This document shows positions 34,883-44,797 of a stretch of DNA of 64,000 nucleotides, in pieces. The stretch spans positions 4,712,001 through 4,776,000 of the forward strand of contig NZ_CP009933.1 in the NCBI RefSeq assembly GCF_000968375.1, read 5' to 3'. The stretch comes from Clostridium scatologenes. Lineage in GTDB: Bacteria > Bacillota > Clostridia > Clostridiales > Clostridiaceae. The notes under the pieces were generated by a model. It saw nothing but the letters and a program-made list of their open reading frames with translations. It was not told the DNA's origin and ran no database searches. Each line of letters starts with the position of its first letter. Position 1 is the stretch's first letter. A program made the position numbers and the translations under genes.

Positions 34883-36868
34883 ATGAAAGAATTTAAAATA
34901 CATTCAAAATTTAAGCCTACAGGAGATCAACCACAAGCTATAGATAGTATAGTAAAGAGTATAAATGATAAAGAGAAATTTCAAACTCTTTTAGGAGTTA
35001 CAGGGTCAGGCAAAACTTTTACTATGGCAAATATAATTGAACGTGTAAAAAAGCCAACTTTAGTTTTAGCTCATAATAAAACTTTGGCAGCTCAGTTATG
35101 TTCAGAATTTAGAGAATTTTTTCCGGAAAATTGTGTAGAATATTTTGTATCTTACTATGATTATTATCAACCTGAAGCCTATGTTGCTCAAACGGATACT
35201 TACATAGAAAAAGATGCATCCATAAATGATGAGATAGATAAGCTAAGACATTCAGCTACTTCTGCCTTGTTAGAGGGAAGAGATGTAATTGTAGTAGCAT
35301 CAGTATCATGCATATATGGTTTAGGAAATCCAGAAGAATATAAAAAGCTTACTTTATCTTTAAGAGAAGGAATGATTAAGGATAGGGATGAAGTTCTAAA
35401 AAAGCTTGTAGAAATACAATATGAAAGAAATGAAATAAATTTTGTAAGAGGTACATTTAGAGTAAAAGGAGATGTACTTGATATATTTCCAGCCTCATCT
35501 AGTGGAAAAGCTATAAGAATAGAATTTTTTGGTGATGAAATAGATAGAATAAAAGAATTTGATGCATTAACGGGTGAAACTATAGGAACTAGAAAGCATG
35601 TGTCTATATTTCCTGCATCACATTTTGCTACTTCTAAGGAAAGGCTGGAAATAGCTATAAAAAATATAGAATCAGAATTAGAAGAAAGAGTAAGAGAACT
35701 CACATCTCAAGATAAACTTTTGGAAGCTCAAAGAATAAAACAGAGAACAAACTTTGATATAGAGATGATGAGAGAAGTAGGATATTGCAGCGGTATTGAA
35801 AATTATTCAAGGATACTGGATGGAAGGGCAAAAGGAACTCCGCCTCAAACACTTATAGATTACTTTCCAGAAGATTATTTACTTTTTATAGATGAAAGTC
35901 ATGTTACTATGCCTCAAGTAAAAGCTATGTATGCTGGAGATAGGTCTAGAAAAGAATCTTTGGTTGATTATGGATTCAGATTGCCTTCAGCATTTGATAA
36001 TAGACCACTTACATTTAATGAATTTGAAGGTAAGTTAAATCAAGTAGTTTTTGTAAGTGCAACCCCTGCAAATTATGAATTAGAACATTCTACAAATGTG
36101 GCAGAACAAATAATAAGGCCTACAGGACTATTGGATCCTGAAATCGAAGTTAAACCTATTAAAGGTCAGATAGATGATTTGTATAAAAGTATAGTAGAAA
36201 CTATAAAAAGAGGATATAGGATTCTTGTAACAACTCTTACTAAAAAAATGGCAGAGGATTTATCAGATTACTTTAAAGAAATGAATGTTAAGGCAAATTA
36301 TTTGCATTCTGGTATAGATACTATACAGAGAATGGAAATAATAAGGGATTTGAGAAAAGGTGAATTTGACGTATTAATTGGAATAAATCTTTTAAGAGAA
36401 GGTCTTGATATACCTGAAGTTGCTTTAGTAGCTATACTTGATGCTGATAAAGAAGGATTTTTAAGATCTGAACGCTCTTTAATTCAAACTATAGGAAGAG
36501 CAGCAAGAAACTCAGAAAGTAAAGTTATTATGTATGCGGACAAAATAACCGATTCTATGGGAAAAGCAATATCAGAGACCAATAGAAGAAGAAAAATACA
36601 AATGGAGTATAATGAGAAACATAATATAATACCTAAAACCATTAAAAAAGAAATTAGAGAAGTAATTGAAGCTACTAAGATTTTAGAAGAAAAAGCACAG
36701 TATGATAGTTTAGAAGAAGCTATGGAAGCTAATAATGAAAATATAGATTTATTAATTTCAAAATATGAAAAAGAAATGAAACAAGCAGCAAAAGAGCTCC
36801 AGTTTGAATTAGCAGCGGACTTAAGAGATAAAATATTAAAATTAAAAAAACAAAAAAAGAAAAACTAA
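34883..36868 (+). CDS. uvrB: Excinuclease ABC subunit B
   Basis: 661 residues, DNA helicase-like subunit that verifies damage. Walker A GVTGSGKT (38-45), the beta-hairpin YYDYYQPEAYV (about 92-102), DESHVTMPQ, motif VI QTIGRAARN, and a C-terminal UVR motif (LQFELAADLRDKI) for contact with UvrC. Starts three bases after the PDZ gene, so cotranscribed. Confidence 0.97.
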   Translation: MKEFKIHSKFKPTGDQPQAIDSIVKSINDKEKFQTLLGVTGSGKTFTMANIIERVKKPTLVLAHNKTLAAQLCSEFREFFPENCVEYFVSYYDYYQPEAYVAQTDTYIEKDASINDEIDKLRHSATSALLEGRDVIVVASVSCIYGLGNPEEYKKLTLSLREGMIKDRDEVLKKLVEIQYERNEINFVRGTFRVKGDVLDIFPASSSGKAIRIEFFGDEIDRIKEFDALTGETIGTRKHVSIFPASHFATSKERLEIAIKNIESELEERVRELTSQDKLLEAQRIKQRTNFDIEMMREVGYCSGIENYSRILDGRAKGTPPQTLIDYFPEDYLLFIDESHVTMPQVKAMYAGDRSRKESLVDYGFRLPSAFDNRPLTFNEFEGKLNQVVFVSATPANYELEHSTNVAEQIIRPTGLLDPEIEVKPIKGQIDDLYKSIVETIKRGYRILVTTLTKKMAEDLSDYFKEMNVKANYLHSGIDTIQRMEIIRDLRKGEFDVLIGINLLREGLDIPEVALVAILDADKEGFLRSERSLIQTIGRAARNSESKVIMYADKITDSMGKAISETNRRRKIQMEYNEKHNIIPKTIKKEIREVIEATKILEEKAQYDSLEEAMEANNENIDLLISKYEKEMKQAAKELQFELAADLRDKILKLKKQKKKN

Positions 36869-36937
36869 CGATGGATAGAAATAAAGCTTGTTAAGATATA
36901 TTGTACTACGAGAAAATGAGGAGTGTAAACAAAAGTA

Positions 36938-39760
36938 ATGAAGGATAAAATAGTAATAAAAGGTGCAAAAGTTCATAATTTAAAGAATGTAGATTTGGAA
37001 ATTCCAAGAGATAAGTTAATTGTATTTACAGGATTATCTGGCTCCGGAAAATCATCTTTAGCATTTGATACTTTGTATGCAGAAGGGCAAAGACGATATG
37101 TTGAATCATTATCTGCTTATGCAAGACAATTTTTAGGTCAGATGAACAAACCAGATGTGGAATATATAGAAGGATTATCTCCAGCAATATCCATAGATCA
37201 AAAGACAACAAGTAGGAATCCACGTTCTACTGTGGGAACTGTTACTGAAATATATGATTATTTAAGACTTTTATATGCAAAGGTAGGAATACCTCATTGT
37301 CCTAAGTGTGGGAAAGAAATAAAGCAGCAAACAGTAGATCAAATGGTAGATAGAATAATGTCCATGGAGGAAAGAACAAAAATTCAAGTATTGGCACCTG
37401 TAATAAAGGGAAGAAAAGGTGAACATGTAAAAGTATTAGAAAACATAAGGAAAAATGGGTATGTAAGAGCAAGAATAGATGGAAATATTGTAGAATTAGA
37501 AGAAGAAGATATTAAACTCCAGAAAAATGTAAAACATACTATTGAAGTAATAATAGATAGATTAATTATTAAAGAGGATATAAGAAGTAGATTAGCTGAT
37601 TCAATTGAAACTGCATTAAAATTATCAGAAGGTGTTGTTATTGTAAATGTTATTGGAGAAAAAGATATTTTATTCAGTGAGAAATTTGCTTGTGTGGATT
37701 GTGGTATAAGTATAGGAGAAATAGCACCTAGGACATTTTCTTTTAATTCACCTTTTGGAAAATGTGAATGTTGTGATGGTCTAGGTACGCTTATGGAGAT
37801 AGATGAAGAATTAGTAATACCTGACAAGAGTAAGAGTATTGCAGATGGAGCAATAGAAACTATGGGTAGCGGAAGTTTAAAGGAAGATTCTTGGACATTT
37901 AGTATACTAAAGGCACTTGCTAAAGAATATAAATTTTCATTGAATACACCAGTAGAAAAATTAGATCCAGAAATAATGAATATTATATTTTATGGTACAA
38001 AAGGAAGGAAAATAAAGGGCAAATATAGAAGTGAAAATGGGTTGATGGAATTTGATCATGCTTTTGAAGGTTTTATTAATAATTTAAAAAGAAGGTATTT
38101 AGAAACTAATTCTGATTATATAAAAAGTCAAATTGAAGCATATATGAGTGATGCTCTTTGTTCTAAATGTGGTGGAACTAGACTTAAAAGCGAAGCTTTA
38201 GCTGTTACTGTTGGGGAAAAGAATATAGCTCAGTTTTGTGAAATGTCAGTAAAAGATGAATTAAAGTTTTTAGATGAAATTAAGCTATCTGAAAAAAACA
38301 AAATAATTAGTGAGCAAATATTAAAAGAAATAAAGGGAAGACTGAAATTTTTAATAGATGTAGGACTTGATTACTTAAATTTGGCAAGAATGGCCGGAAC
38401 TTTATCAGGAGGAGAATCTCAAAGAATAAGGCTTGCAACTCAAGTTGGATCAGGTTTAGTTGGGGTATTATATATTCTCGATGAACCAAGTATAGGATTG
38501 CATCAAAGAGATAATGATAGATTAATTGGTACTTTGAAACATCTAAGAGATTTAGGTAATACATTGGTAGTGGTAGAACATGATGAAGATACAATGAAGG
38601 AAGCAGATTTTATTGTGGATATAGGTCCAGGAGCAGGAGAACATGGAGGAGAAATAATAGAAGCAGGAACTATTGATAAAATAATTGCTAATGAAAAATC
38701 TATAACTGGACAGTACTTAAGTGGAAAAAAGAAAATAGTTGTTCCTGAGAGCAGGCGTTCTGGTAATGAGAAATGTATAATAGTAAAAGGTGCTAGACAA
38801 AATAATTTAAAGAATATAGATGTAAAATTTCCACTAGGAATTTTTACCTGTGTTACAGGAGTTTCAGGATCAGGAAAAAGTACATTAGTTAATGAAATAC
38901 TATATAAAGGACTTCATAAAAAAATAAATAATTCTAAAGATAATCCCGGAATCCATAAGGATATAAGTGGAGTAGAAAATATAGATAAAATTATAAATAT
39001 AGATCAGAGCCCTATAGGAAGAACACCAAGATCTAATCCGGCTACATATACTGGAGTATTTGATATTATAAGAGAGGTTTTTGCTAGTACCTCAGAATCT
39101 AAAATGCGTGGGTATAAACCAGGTAGGTTTAGTTTTAATGTTAAGGGAGGAAGATGTGAAGCCTGCAGCGGTGATGGAATAATAAAGATAGAAATGCAGT
39201 TTTTATCTGATGTTTATGTACCATGTGATGTTTGTAAAGGAAAGAGGTATAATAGAGAAACTTTACAAGTAAAATATAAAGGGAAAAATATTGATGATAT
39301 TTTAAATATGACAGTAGAGGAAGCATTACAGTTCTTTGAAAATATACCTAGAATAAAAAACAAACTACAAACCCTTATGGATGTAGGACTTGGTTATGTA
39401 AGATTGGGTCAACCATCTACTCAATTATCTGGAGGAGAAGCCCAAAGAATAAAGCTAGCATATGAGTTATCTAAAAGAAGTACTGGAAAAACATTATACA
39501 TTCTAGATGAGCCAACTACTGGGCTGCATATAGATGATGTAAGTAAACTGATAAGTATACTTCAAAGAATTGTCGATACAGGAAATACAGTGATTGTTAT
39601 AGAACATAACTTGGATGTTATAAAATGTGCAGATTATATTATAGATCTTGGTCCAGAAGGTGGAGAAAAGGGTGGAGAAGTTATTTTTACTGGAAAACCA
39701 GAACAAATAGTAGAAAACCAAAGGTCTTATACAGGACAATATTTGAAAAAGATGTTATAA
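36938..39760 (+). CDS. uvrA: Excinuclease ABC subunit A
   Basis: 940 residues, dimeric damage-recognition ATPase. Two ABC modules: Walker A GLSGSGKSS (about 32-40) and GVSGSGKST (about 645-653), signatures LSGGESQR and LSGGEAQR, Walker B YILDEPSIGLH and YILDEPTTGLH. Zinc modules: CPKCGKE near 120, the CVDCG/CECC pair near 250-280, CSKCGG near 410 and CEACSGDG...CDVCKGKRY near 740-770. Follows uvrB by 69 bases. Confidence 0.97.
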   Translation: MKDKIVIKGAKVHNLKNVDLEIPRDKLIVFTGLSGSGKSSLAFDTLYAEGQRRYVESLSAYARQFLGQMNKPDVEYIEGLSPAISIDQKTTSRNPRSTVGTVTEIYDYLRLLYAKVGIPHCPKCGKEIKQQTVDQMVDRIMSMEERTKIQVLAPVIKGRKGEHVKVLENIRKNGYVRARIDGNIVELEEEDIKLQKNVKHTIEVIIDRLIIKEDIRSRLADSIETALKLSEGVVIVNVIGEKDILFSEKFACVDCGISIGEIAPRTFSFNSPFGKCECCDGLGTLMEIDEELVIPDKSKSIADGAIETMGSGSLKEDSWTFSILKALAKEYKFSLNTPVEKLDPEIMNIIFYGTKGRKIKGKYRSENGLMEFDHAFEGFINNLKRRYLETNSDYIKSQIEAYMSDALCSKCGGTRLKSEALAVTVGEKNIAQFCEMSVKDELKFLDEIKLSEKNKIISEQILKEIKGRLKFLIDVGLDYLNLARMAGTLSGGESQRIRLATQVGSGLVGVLYILDEPSIGLHQRDNDRLIGTLKHLRDLGNTLVVVEHDEDTMKEADFIVDIGPGAGEHGGEIIEAGTIDKIIANEKSITGQYLSGKKKIVVPESRRSGNEKCIIVKGARQNNLKNIDVKFPLGIFTCVTGVSGSGKSTLVNEILYKGLHKKINNSKDNPGIHKDISGVENIDKIINIDQSPIGRTPRSNPATYTGVFDIIREVFASTSESKMRGYKPGRFSFNVKGGRCEACSGDGIIKIEMQFLSDVYVPCDVCKGKRYNRETLQVKYKGKNIDDILNMTVEEALQFFENIPRIKNKLQTLMDVGLGYVRLGQPSTQLSGGEAQRIKLAYELSKRSTGKTLYILDEPTTGLHIDDVSKLISILQRIVDTGNTVIVIEHNLDVIKCADYIIDLGPEGGEKGGEVIFTGKPEQIVENQRSYTGQYLKKML

Positions 39761-39766
39761 TTTAAT

Positions 39767-39801
39767 AAGACTAGCAACTAATCTACCCTAATGCTAGTCT
39801 T
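39767..39801 (+). terminator. Terminator of uvrBA
   Basis: Perfect 10-bp arms AAGACTAGCA / TGCTAGTCTT, 15-base loop, TTTT tail. Confidence 0.75.
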
Positions 39802-39865
39802 TTAATGTGTAAAAGGTGTTGTAGAATAAAATTATCAAAAAGTATGAGTACAAGAAGGTGATTAT

Positions 39866-40303
39866 ATGGATCTGAATAAGTTAAGCTTAGTTTTTAAAAT
39901 CATAATAATAGCTATAGTCTATATCATAATTTCTTTAGCTCTTAGAATAATGTATAAAGATATAAAAGGTGGAGATAAGAAAAATAGAAAAAGACACAGA
40001 AAGTCCTTAGGGTTAGAGATTATTAATGCTGGTAACAATTCCAATTTAAGAAAAGGTGCAGTCATACCTATTCATGGAGAAGTAAACATAGGAAGAAAAA
40101 GTGGGAATTTTATCGTATTGGACGACCCATATGCATCAGGATATCATGCAAGAATATTTTTAAAAAATAACGATTGTATATTAGAAGATTTAAATAGTAC
40201 AAATGGTACGCTATTAAATGGAAATAGAGTAAATGGGAGAAAGTATTTAAATTCTGGTGATGAAATTGTAATAGGAAACACATCATTTAAGGTAATAGGG
40301 TAA
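39866..40303 (+). CDS. Membrane-anchored FHA-domain protein
   Basis: 145 residues. One N-terminal helix (about 8-28, VFKIIIIAIVYIIISLAL), a basic linker, then an FHA phosphothreonine-binding domain (about 65-145): INIGRKSGNFIVLDD, ASGYHARIF (the conserved SxxH) and LEDLNSTNGTLLNG. Followed by an FtsW/RodA protein and a PBP, an order also seen as fhaB-rodA-pbpA in Actinobacteria, so it likely ties Ser/Thr phosphorylation to wall synthesis (inference). Confidence 0.88.
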   Translation: MDLNKLSLVFKIIIIAIVYIIISLALRIMYKDIKGGDKKNRKRHRKSLGLEIINAGNNSNLRKGAVIPIHGEVNIGRKSGNFIVLDDPYASGYHARIFLKNNDCILEDLNSTNGTLLNGNRVNGRKYLNSGDEIVIGNTSFKVIG

Positions 40304-40341
40304 AAATTAGATTTTCAATTAAAAATTGGTGGTGAGTGAAT

Positions 40342-41544
40342 TTGGATACTAGTAGAGATGAAAAAAAGCTCTTAAGATATACATATCTTCTGTGCTTAGT
40401 GTGTTTTGCCAATCTGGCTATACTTAAACAGCCATTAGATAAGAATGCTATGGTTATGGCTGTGGTTACATGTTTGCTTATAGGATATTCTTATTTTATA
40501 ATAAGAAAGTTTTTTTCTGATGGAGATAAATATATATTTATATTTTCGAGTATATTATCTGTTATAGGCATTGTTATGATATATAGGTTAAACATGGCTA
40601 GTTCCATAAAGCAAATTATATGGTTTGCTATAGGAGTAACAGGTTTTATATTGATAGTAGTAGTGCTTCCAGACTTAAGAAGATTTAGCAATTATAGATA
40701 TGTATATTTAGTAATTACTATAATCTTTATGGGTGTTGCTACATTGCTTGGTAAAGAAGTTAATGGTTCTAAAAACTGGATTTTCATAGGAAGCTATGGG
40801 TTTCAACCCTCGGAATTTGGTAAGCTGTTTTTAGTTGGATATTTGGCTTCTGCTTTAAAAGACTATAAAGATTTTAAAAATCTTATAGAGCCAGGTATAG
40901 TAGTAATGGTATGCTTAGGATTTATGGTATTGCAAAAAGATTTAGGATCTGCTTTGATATTTTTTGGAATATCTGTAACCATGTTGTATATAGCTACATC
41001 TAAATTTAAATATGTAATTGCATGCTTTGCTTTATCGAGCATAGGGGCTGTTGCAAGTTACAGACTTTTTGATCACGTAAGAACAAGAGTGTTAATATGG
41101 CAAGATCCTTGGCCATATGCCACAAACAAAAGTTATCAGGTAGTACAATCTATGTTTTCCATTGCATCAGGAGGACTTACAGGGTCAGGACTTGGGCTTG
41201 GACATCCAGAATATGTTCCTGTTAATACCACAGATTTTATATTTGCAGCCTTATGTGAGGAATTAGGTATACTTATAGGATTTGCAATAATAATATTGTA
41301 TTTTCTACTTTTTTACAGATGTATGAGAGCAGCAGTATATGAACAAGATAATTTTTCAAGGCTTTTAGCAGTAGGATATGCTGCCATGATTGCATCTCAG
41401 GTTTTGGTTATAGTAGGGGGAGTTATGAATGCTATTCCTCTTACTGGTATAACATTACCTTTAGTAAGTTATGGAGGAAGTTCTATGCTTATTACGTTTT
41501 TTTCTTTGGGTATAATTCAGAAGATATCAGAAGAGGGTAGGTAG
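40342..41544 (+). CDS. FtsW/RodA/SpoVE-family peptidoglycan glycosyltransferase
   Basis: About 400 residues from TTG, six bases after GGTGGTGA; a GTG two codons earlier is possible. SEDS family with about ten helices: GSKNWIFIGSYGFQPSEFGKL (about 140-160), QKDLGSALIFFG with the catalytic-region Asp, NKSYQVVQSMFSIASGGLTG, GLGLGHPEYVPVNTTDFIFAALCEELG and the C-terminal PLVSYGGSSM. Polymerises lipid II together with the class B PBP encoded next (three-base gap). Whether it serves division, elongation or sporulation is not shown. Confidence 0.9.
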   Translation: MDTSRDEKKLLRYTYLLCLVCFANLAILKQPLDKNAMVMAVVTCLLIGYSYFIIRKFFSDGDKYIFIFSSILSVIGIVMIYRLNMASSIKQIIWFAIGVTGFILIVVVLPDLRRFSNYRYVYLVITIIFMGVATLLGKEVNGSKNWIFIGSYGFQPSEFGKLFLVGYLASALKDYKDFKNLIEPGIVVMVCLGFMVLQKDLGSALIFFGISVTMLYIATSKFKYVIACFALSSIGAVASYRLFDHVRTRVLIWQDPWPYATNKSYQVVQSMFSIASGGLTGSGLGLGHPEYVPVNTTDFIFAALCEELGILIGFAIIILYFLLFYRCMRAAVYEQDNFSRLLAVGYAAMIASQVLVIVGGVMNAIPLTGITLPLVSYGGSSMLITFFSLGIIQKISEEGR

Positions 41545-41547
41545 AGT

Positions 41548-42975
41548 ATGAATGATATATCAAATAACATAAAAAAGGTTCTCATGATTTTCCTTATATG
41601 TTTTATAGGATTAATTTCATATATAACTTATTTTGAAATGGTTGAAGGGCCTAAAATAGTAAATAATACGTATAATAGGAGATTGTGGGTTAAGAGAAAT
41701 GAAGTTTTAAGAGGAACTATTTACGACAGAAATGGCAAACCTCTAACAAAAAGTTCTAGAGTCAATCAGGAAACCCAAAAAAGAGAGTACACAGGGGGAG
41801 AAATATTTGCTCATGCACTAGGATATGTGGATATAAAATATGGTATTACTGGTTTGGAAAAAAAATATGATAAAGAGCTAATGGATACTGATATTGAAGA
41901 TAATATTAAAAGCTTAATAAAAAATAAAGGTAAAGAACAAGAAAAAATAGGTGATAGTTTAAAAACTACGTTAGATTATGATGTCCAAAGTAAAGCTTAT
42001 GATCTTTTAGGAGATAACAAAGGAGCTGTAGTAGCTCTAAATCCTAAAACAGGAGAAGTTTTGGCAATGGTTTCAAAGCCATCTTTTAACCCTAATAATT
42101 TACAAGAAATATGGCAATCTATAAATGCAGATAAAAATATACCTCTTTTAAATAGAGCTACAGCTGGATTGTATCCTCCAGGTTCAACTTTTAAAACAGT
42201 TACAGCAGTAAGTGCATTAGAGAATATGTCAGGTGTTAGAAATAGAACATTTCAAGACAATGGAGAGTTGAGAATAAGCGATAAATATTCTCTTCATAAT
42301 TATGAAGGTGAGACATTCGGTAATATAGATTTTAAAAATGCTTATGTTCATTCAAGTAATGTAGTATTTGGTACATTAGGATTAGAACTTGGGAATGACA
42401 AGTTAAAAGAAACAGCAGAAAAGTTTTACTTTAATAAATACATACCAGCAGATGGAATACCAGTAGAGCAGAGTAAGTTTCCTACTTTAAAAAATTATGA
42501 AAAAGGAAGTATTGCTCAAACTGCTATTGGACAGAGTAGTGATTTAGCAAGTCCACTTCAAATGGCATTAGTTTCAGCTACTATAGCAAATGGCGGAACA
42601 ATGATGAAACCTCAATTGGTAAAGGAAGTGCAAACAAGTAAAGGAGTACTTGTGAAATCAATACAACCAGAATCATTAGGGCAAATTATATCTACAAGCA
42701 CTGCAAATACAATGAGAGATTTTATGAAATCTGTTGTACAAGAAGGAACTGGTGTAAATGCATCTGTTGAAGGAGTGGATGTATGTGGTAAAACTGGAAC
42801 GGCTGATCATCAAGTAAATGGAAAAGATGCTACACCACATTCTTGGTTCATAGGGTTCGCTCCTTATGATAATCCACAGGTAGCAGTAGCAGTAATTGTA
42901 GAGGATGGAGGACAAGGTGGTAAGGCTGCAGCTGGAATAGCATCAGAAGTTATTAGAACATCCTTAAAAAAGTAG
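41548..42975 (+). CDS. Penicillin-binding protein, class B transpeptidase
   Basis: 475 residues, short class B form of the PbpA type. One N-terminal helix (about 10-30), RGTIYDRNGKPL (about 55-66), active Ser in PPGSTFK (SxxK) near residue 213, SSN (SxN) near 270, and CGKTGTADH (KTG) near 414. Cross-links glycan made by the FtsW-like partner upstream. Gene order FHA-SEDS-PBP supports a dedicated wall-synthesis pair. Confidence 0.93.
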   Translation: MNDISNNIKKVLMIFLICFIGLISYITYFEMVEGPKIVNNTYNRRLWVKRNEVLRGTIYDRNGKPLTKSSRVNQETQKREYTGGEIFAHALGYVDIKYGITGLEKKYDKELMDTDIEDNIKSLIKNKGKEQEKIGDSLKTTLDYDVQSKAYDLLGDNKGAVVALNPKTGEVLAMVSKPSFNPNNLQEIWQSINADKNIPLLNRATAGLYPPGSTFKTVTAVSALENMSGVRNRTFQDNGELRISDKYSLHNYEGETFGNIDFKNAYVHSSNVVFGTLGLELGNDKLKETAEKFYFNKYIPADGIPVEQSKFPTLKNYEKGSIAQTAIGQSSDLASPLQMALVSATIANGGTMMKPQLVKEVQTSKGVLVKSIQPESLGQIISTSTANTMRDFMKSVVQEGTGVNASVEGVDVCGKTGTADHQVNGKDATPHSWFIGFAPYDNPQVAVAVIVEDGGQGGKAAAGIASEVIRTSLKK

Positions 42976-42994
42976 AATATAAAGGTGGTGCCTA

Positions 42995-43894
42995 ATGTTG
43001 AAAATTGAAGATATTGCTAAAGCAAGTAATGGAGATGCCATTGAAGTTTTAGCAATGGTAAATGACAAAAGAACAGGATATAAGAAGGACGGAAGCCCTT
43101 ATATAATCATGATAATGCAAGATAATACAGGATCAATATCATTCCCAGTATGGGATCATTATGATAGGTTAAATAATTCAATGGAAGAAGGAAGCATTGT
43201 ACATGTAAAGGGATTTGCAGGAAGTTTTAATGGGAATATGCAAATAAAAAATCCTGTAATACAAGTACTTCAGCAAGATGTAAATTATTCGGATTTTGTG
43301 CCATTTTATGATGTACCTAAGGAGCTTATTGAATACTTTATTAAAACTATAAATAAATTAGAAGATAAATATAAAAAAATAGCTGTAGCTGCTACTGGAG
43401 CCATGGGATACAATAATGAAAGATGGGATGCATTTTTGAATTGTGTTGCAGCGGAAAAGTTTCATGGTAATAAAAGAGGTGGACTTTTTATACATACTGT
43501 AGGTGTGATGAAAACTATGGAAAGTGTGCTTAATAATTATATAGATAATCCTTTTTATATGAATGCAAGCAATGTAATAAATAAGGATAGACTTATATTA
43601 AAGGCTGTGATACATGATATTATGAAAATAAAGGAATATCAATATAATGGTGTAATAAAAAGAAAGCCTATAAAATTAGATCATATAGTAATGGGTGCAG
43701 CATATGTATCAGAAATAAATAATGAAGTAGGAAATGTCCTTTCGGAAGAAGAGTTAGATGATATATGTTATTCTATACTTTCACACCATGGTGAGTTTGG
43801 AAAGTTTGAGCCTAAAGGAGTAGAAGACATTTTATTAAATATAGCAGATATAGTAGATAGCCAAATTGTGAATGCTATAGAAAATAAAATATAA
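42995..43894 (+). CDS. YhaM-like 3'-5' exoribonuclease (OB + HD domain)
   Basis: 299 residues. N-terminal OB-fold (about 1-95: GYKKDGSPYIIMIMQDNTGSISFPVWD) and HD domain (about 150-295) with GLFIHTVGVMK, VIHDIMKIKEY and ILSHHGEF. Same layout as YhaM/CbF1 exonuclease of Firmicutes, although the family's highly conserved HxxD spacing should be checked. AAGGTGGTG site before the ATG. Confidence 0.8.
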   Translation: MLKIEDIAKASNGDAIEVLAMVNDKRTGYKKDGSPYIIMIMQDNTGSISFPVWDHYDRLNNSMEEGSIVHVKGFAGSFNGNMQIKNPVIQVLQQDVNYSDFVPFYDVPKELIEYFIKTINKLEDKYKKIAVAATGAMGYNNERWDAFLNCVAAEKFHGNKRGGLFIHTVGVMKTMESVLNNYIDNPFYMNASNVINKDRLILKAVIHDIMKIKEYQYNGVIKRKPIKLDHIVMGAAYVSEINNEVGNVLSEEELDDICYSILSHHGEFGKFEPKGVEDILLNIADIVDSQIVNAIENKI

Positions 43895-43909
43895 GTACAA
43901 TTGATTTTT

Positions 43910-43941
43910 AAAGCTTATTTTGTTAACACAAAATAAGCTTT
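43910..43941 (+). terminator. Inverted repeat, likely terminator after the YhaM-like gene
   Basis: Perfect 14-bp arms AAAGCTTATTTTGT / ACAAAATAAGCTTT around TAAC. T-tail is weak. Confidence 0.6.
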
Positions 43942-44011
43942 AAATTTATATTAAATATAAGTTTTTTTGTGTGGAAATAGCGGAGTTCTACATTAATCTT
44001 CAATTTCATAT

Positions 44012-44023
44012 TTTCCCGGGAAA
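44012..44023. promoter_or_regulatory. Palindrome TTTCCCGGGAAA, possible operator
   Basis: Perfect 12-bp palindrome with a G+C core inside very AT-rich intergenic DNA, 120 bases before the YdjM-like gene. Regulator unknown. Confidence 0.35.
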
Positions 44024-44142
44024 TTTTGTTACAAAAAGTAAAATTATCACTGTTTTAATGATATAATATAGTCAATAATGGGGTTATTTAAATACCATAA
44101 AGATATATAAAAATTTGATTTTGTGGTATAAAAGGAGAAAAT

Positions 44143-44751
44143 ATGAAGGGGAAAACTCATGCTGGTCTTGGAATAGTTACTTTTTTATCAGTTTATAATA
44201 GTTTGCCGGAAAAATTTAACTATATTGGTATGATGGCGGTTATTTTGGCATCAGTTTTGCCGGATATAGACCATCCTAAAAGTGTAATAAATAAATATAT
44301 ATTACCATTTAGAAATAAAGCAACAAAAGTTACTTTATATATGTGTTTGGGTATAATAATTTTATGGTATGATTATTTATATACAAAGCAACCTGCATTC
44401 AAGGCATTAGGAGTTTCTTTTATGGTAATAGCTATGTCATCCCACAGGAATGGATTAACTCATAGTCTAACAGGTATGATTATATTTTCTTTTATAGCAG
44501 GTTATATAGGAAATATGTATAATATTCATTATCTTGTTTACTATTTCATGATAGGTTATGGTATGCATCTGCTGTGTGATATGGCAACTAATAGAGGGGT
44601 ACCGCTTTTATATCCTTTTAGAAACAAAAAGGTAAAGTTACCCATTACTTATAAAACTAATTCTAAAATGGGTAATTCCATAGAAGAATTACTTATGATA
44701 TTTGGACTTTTATTTATAATATATAAACTTCCACAAATTTTTATTAAGTAA
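44143..44751 (+). CDS. YdjM-like membrane-bound metal-dependent hydrolase
   Basis: 202 residues, about four membrane helices. Family landmarks: KGKTHAGLG at the N-terminus, LPDIDHPKS (about 42-50), HRNGLTHSLTG (about 104-114) and GYGMHLLCDMATNRGVPLLYPF, with His/Asp clusters that may hold a metal. The family (DUF457/YdjM) has no proven activity; in E. coli ydjM is SOS-controlled and here the next gene is uvrC, but no LexA-type box was seen. AAAGGAG site. Confidence 0.8.
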   Translation: MKGKTHAGLGIVTFLSVYNSLPEKFNYIGMMAVILASVLPDIDHPKSVINKYILPFRNKATKVTLYMCLGIIILWYDYLYTKQPAFKALGVSFMVIAMSSHRNGLTHSLTGMIIFSFIAGYIGNMYNIHYLVYYFMIGYGMHLLCDMATNRGVPLLYPFRNKKVKLPITYKTNSKMGNSIEELLMIFGLLFIIYKLPQIFIK

Positions 44752-44797
44752 CTTTTGTGAAGATTAAGTAATATTTAATTATTTTAGGAGTGATTAT

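Noticed and set aside
35200..35703. Long minus-strand frame (167 codons) inside uvrB
   Set aside because: Lies entirely antisense to a strongly conserved gene, Ser/Leu-rich shadow translation, no start signals.
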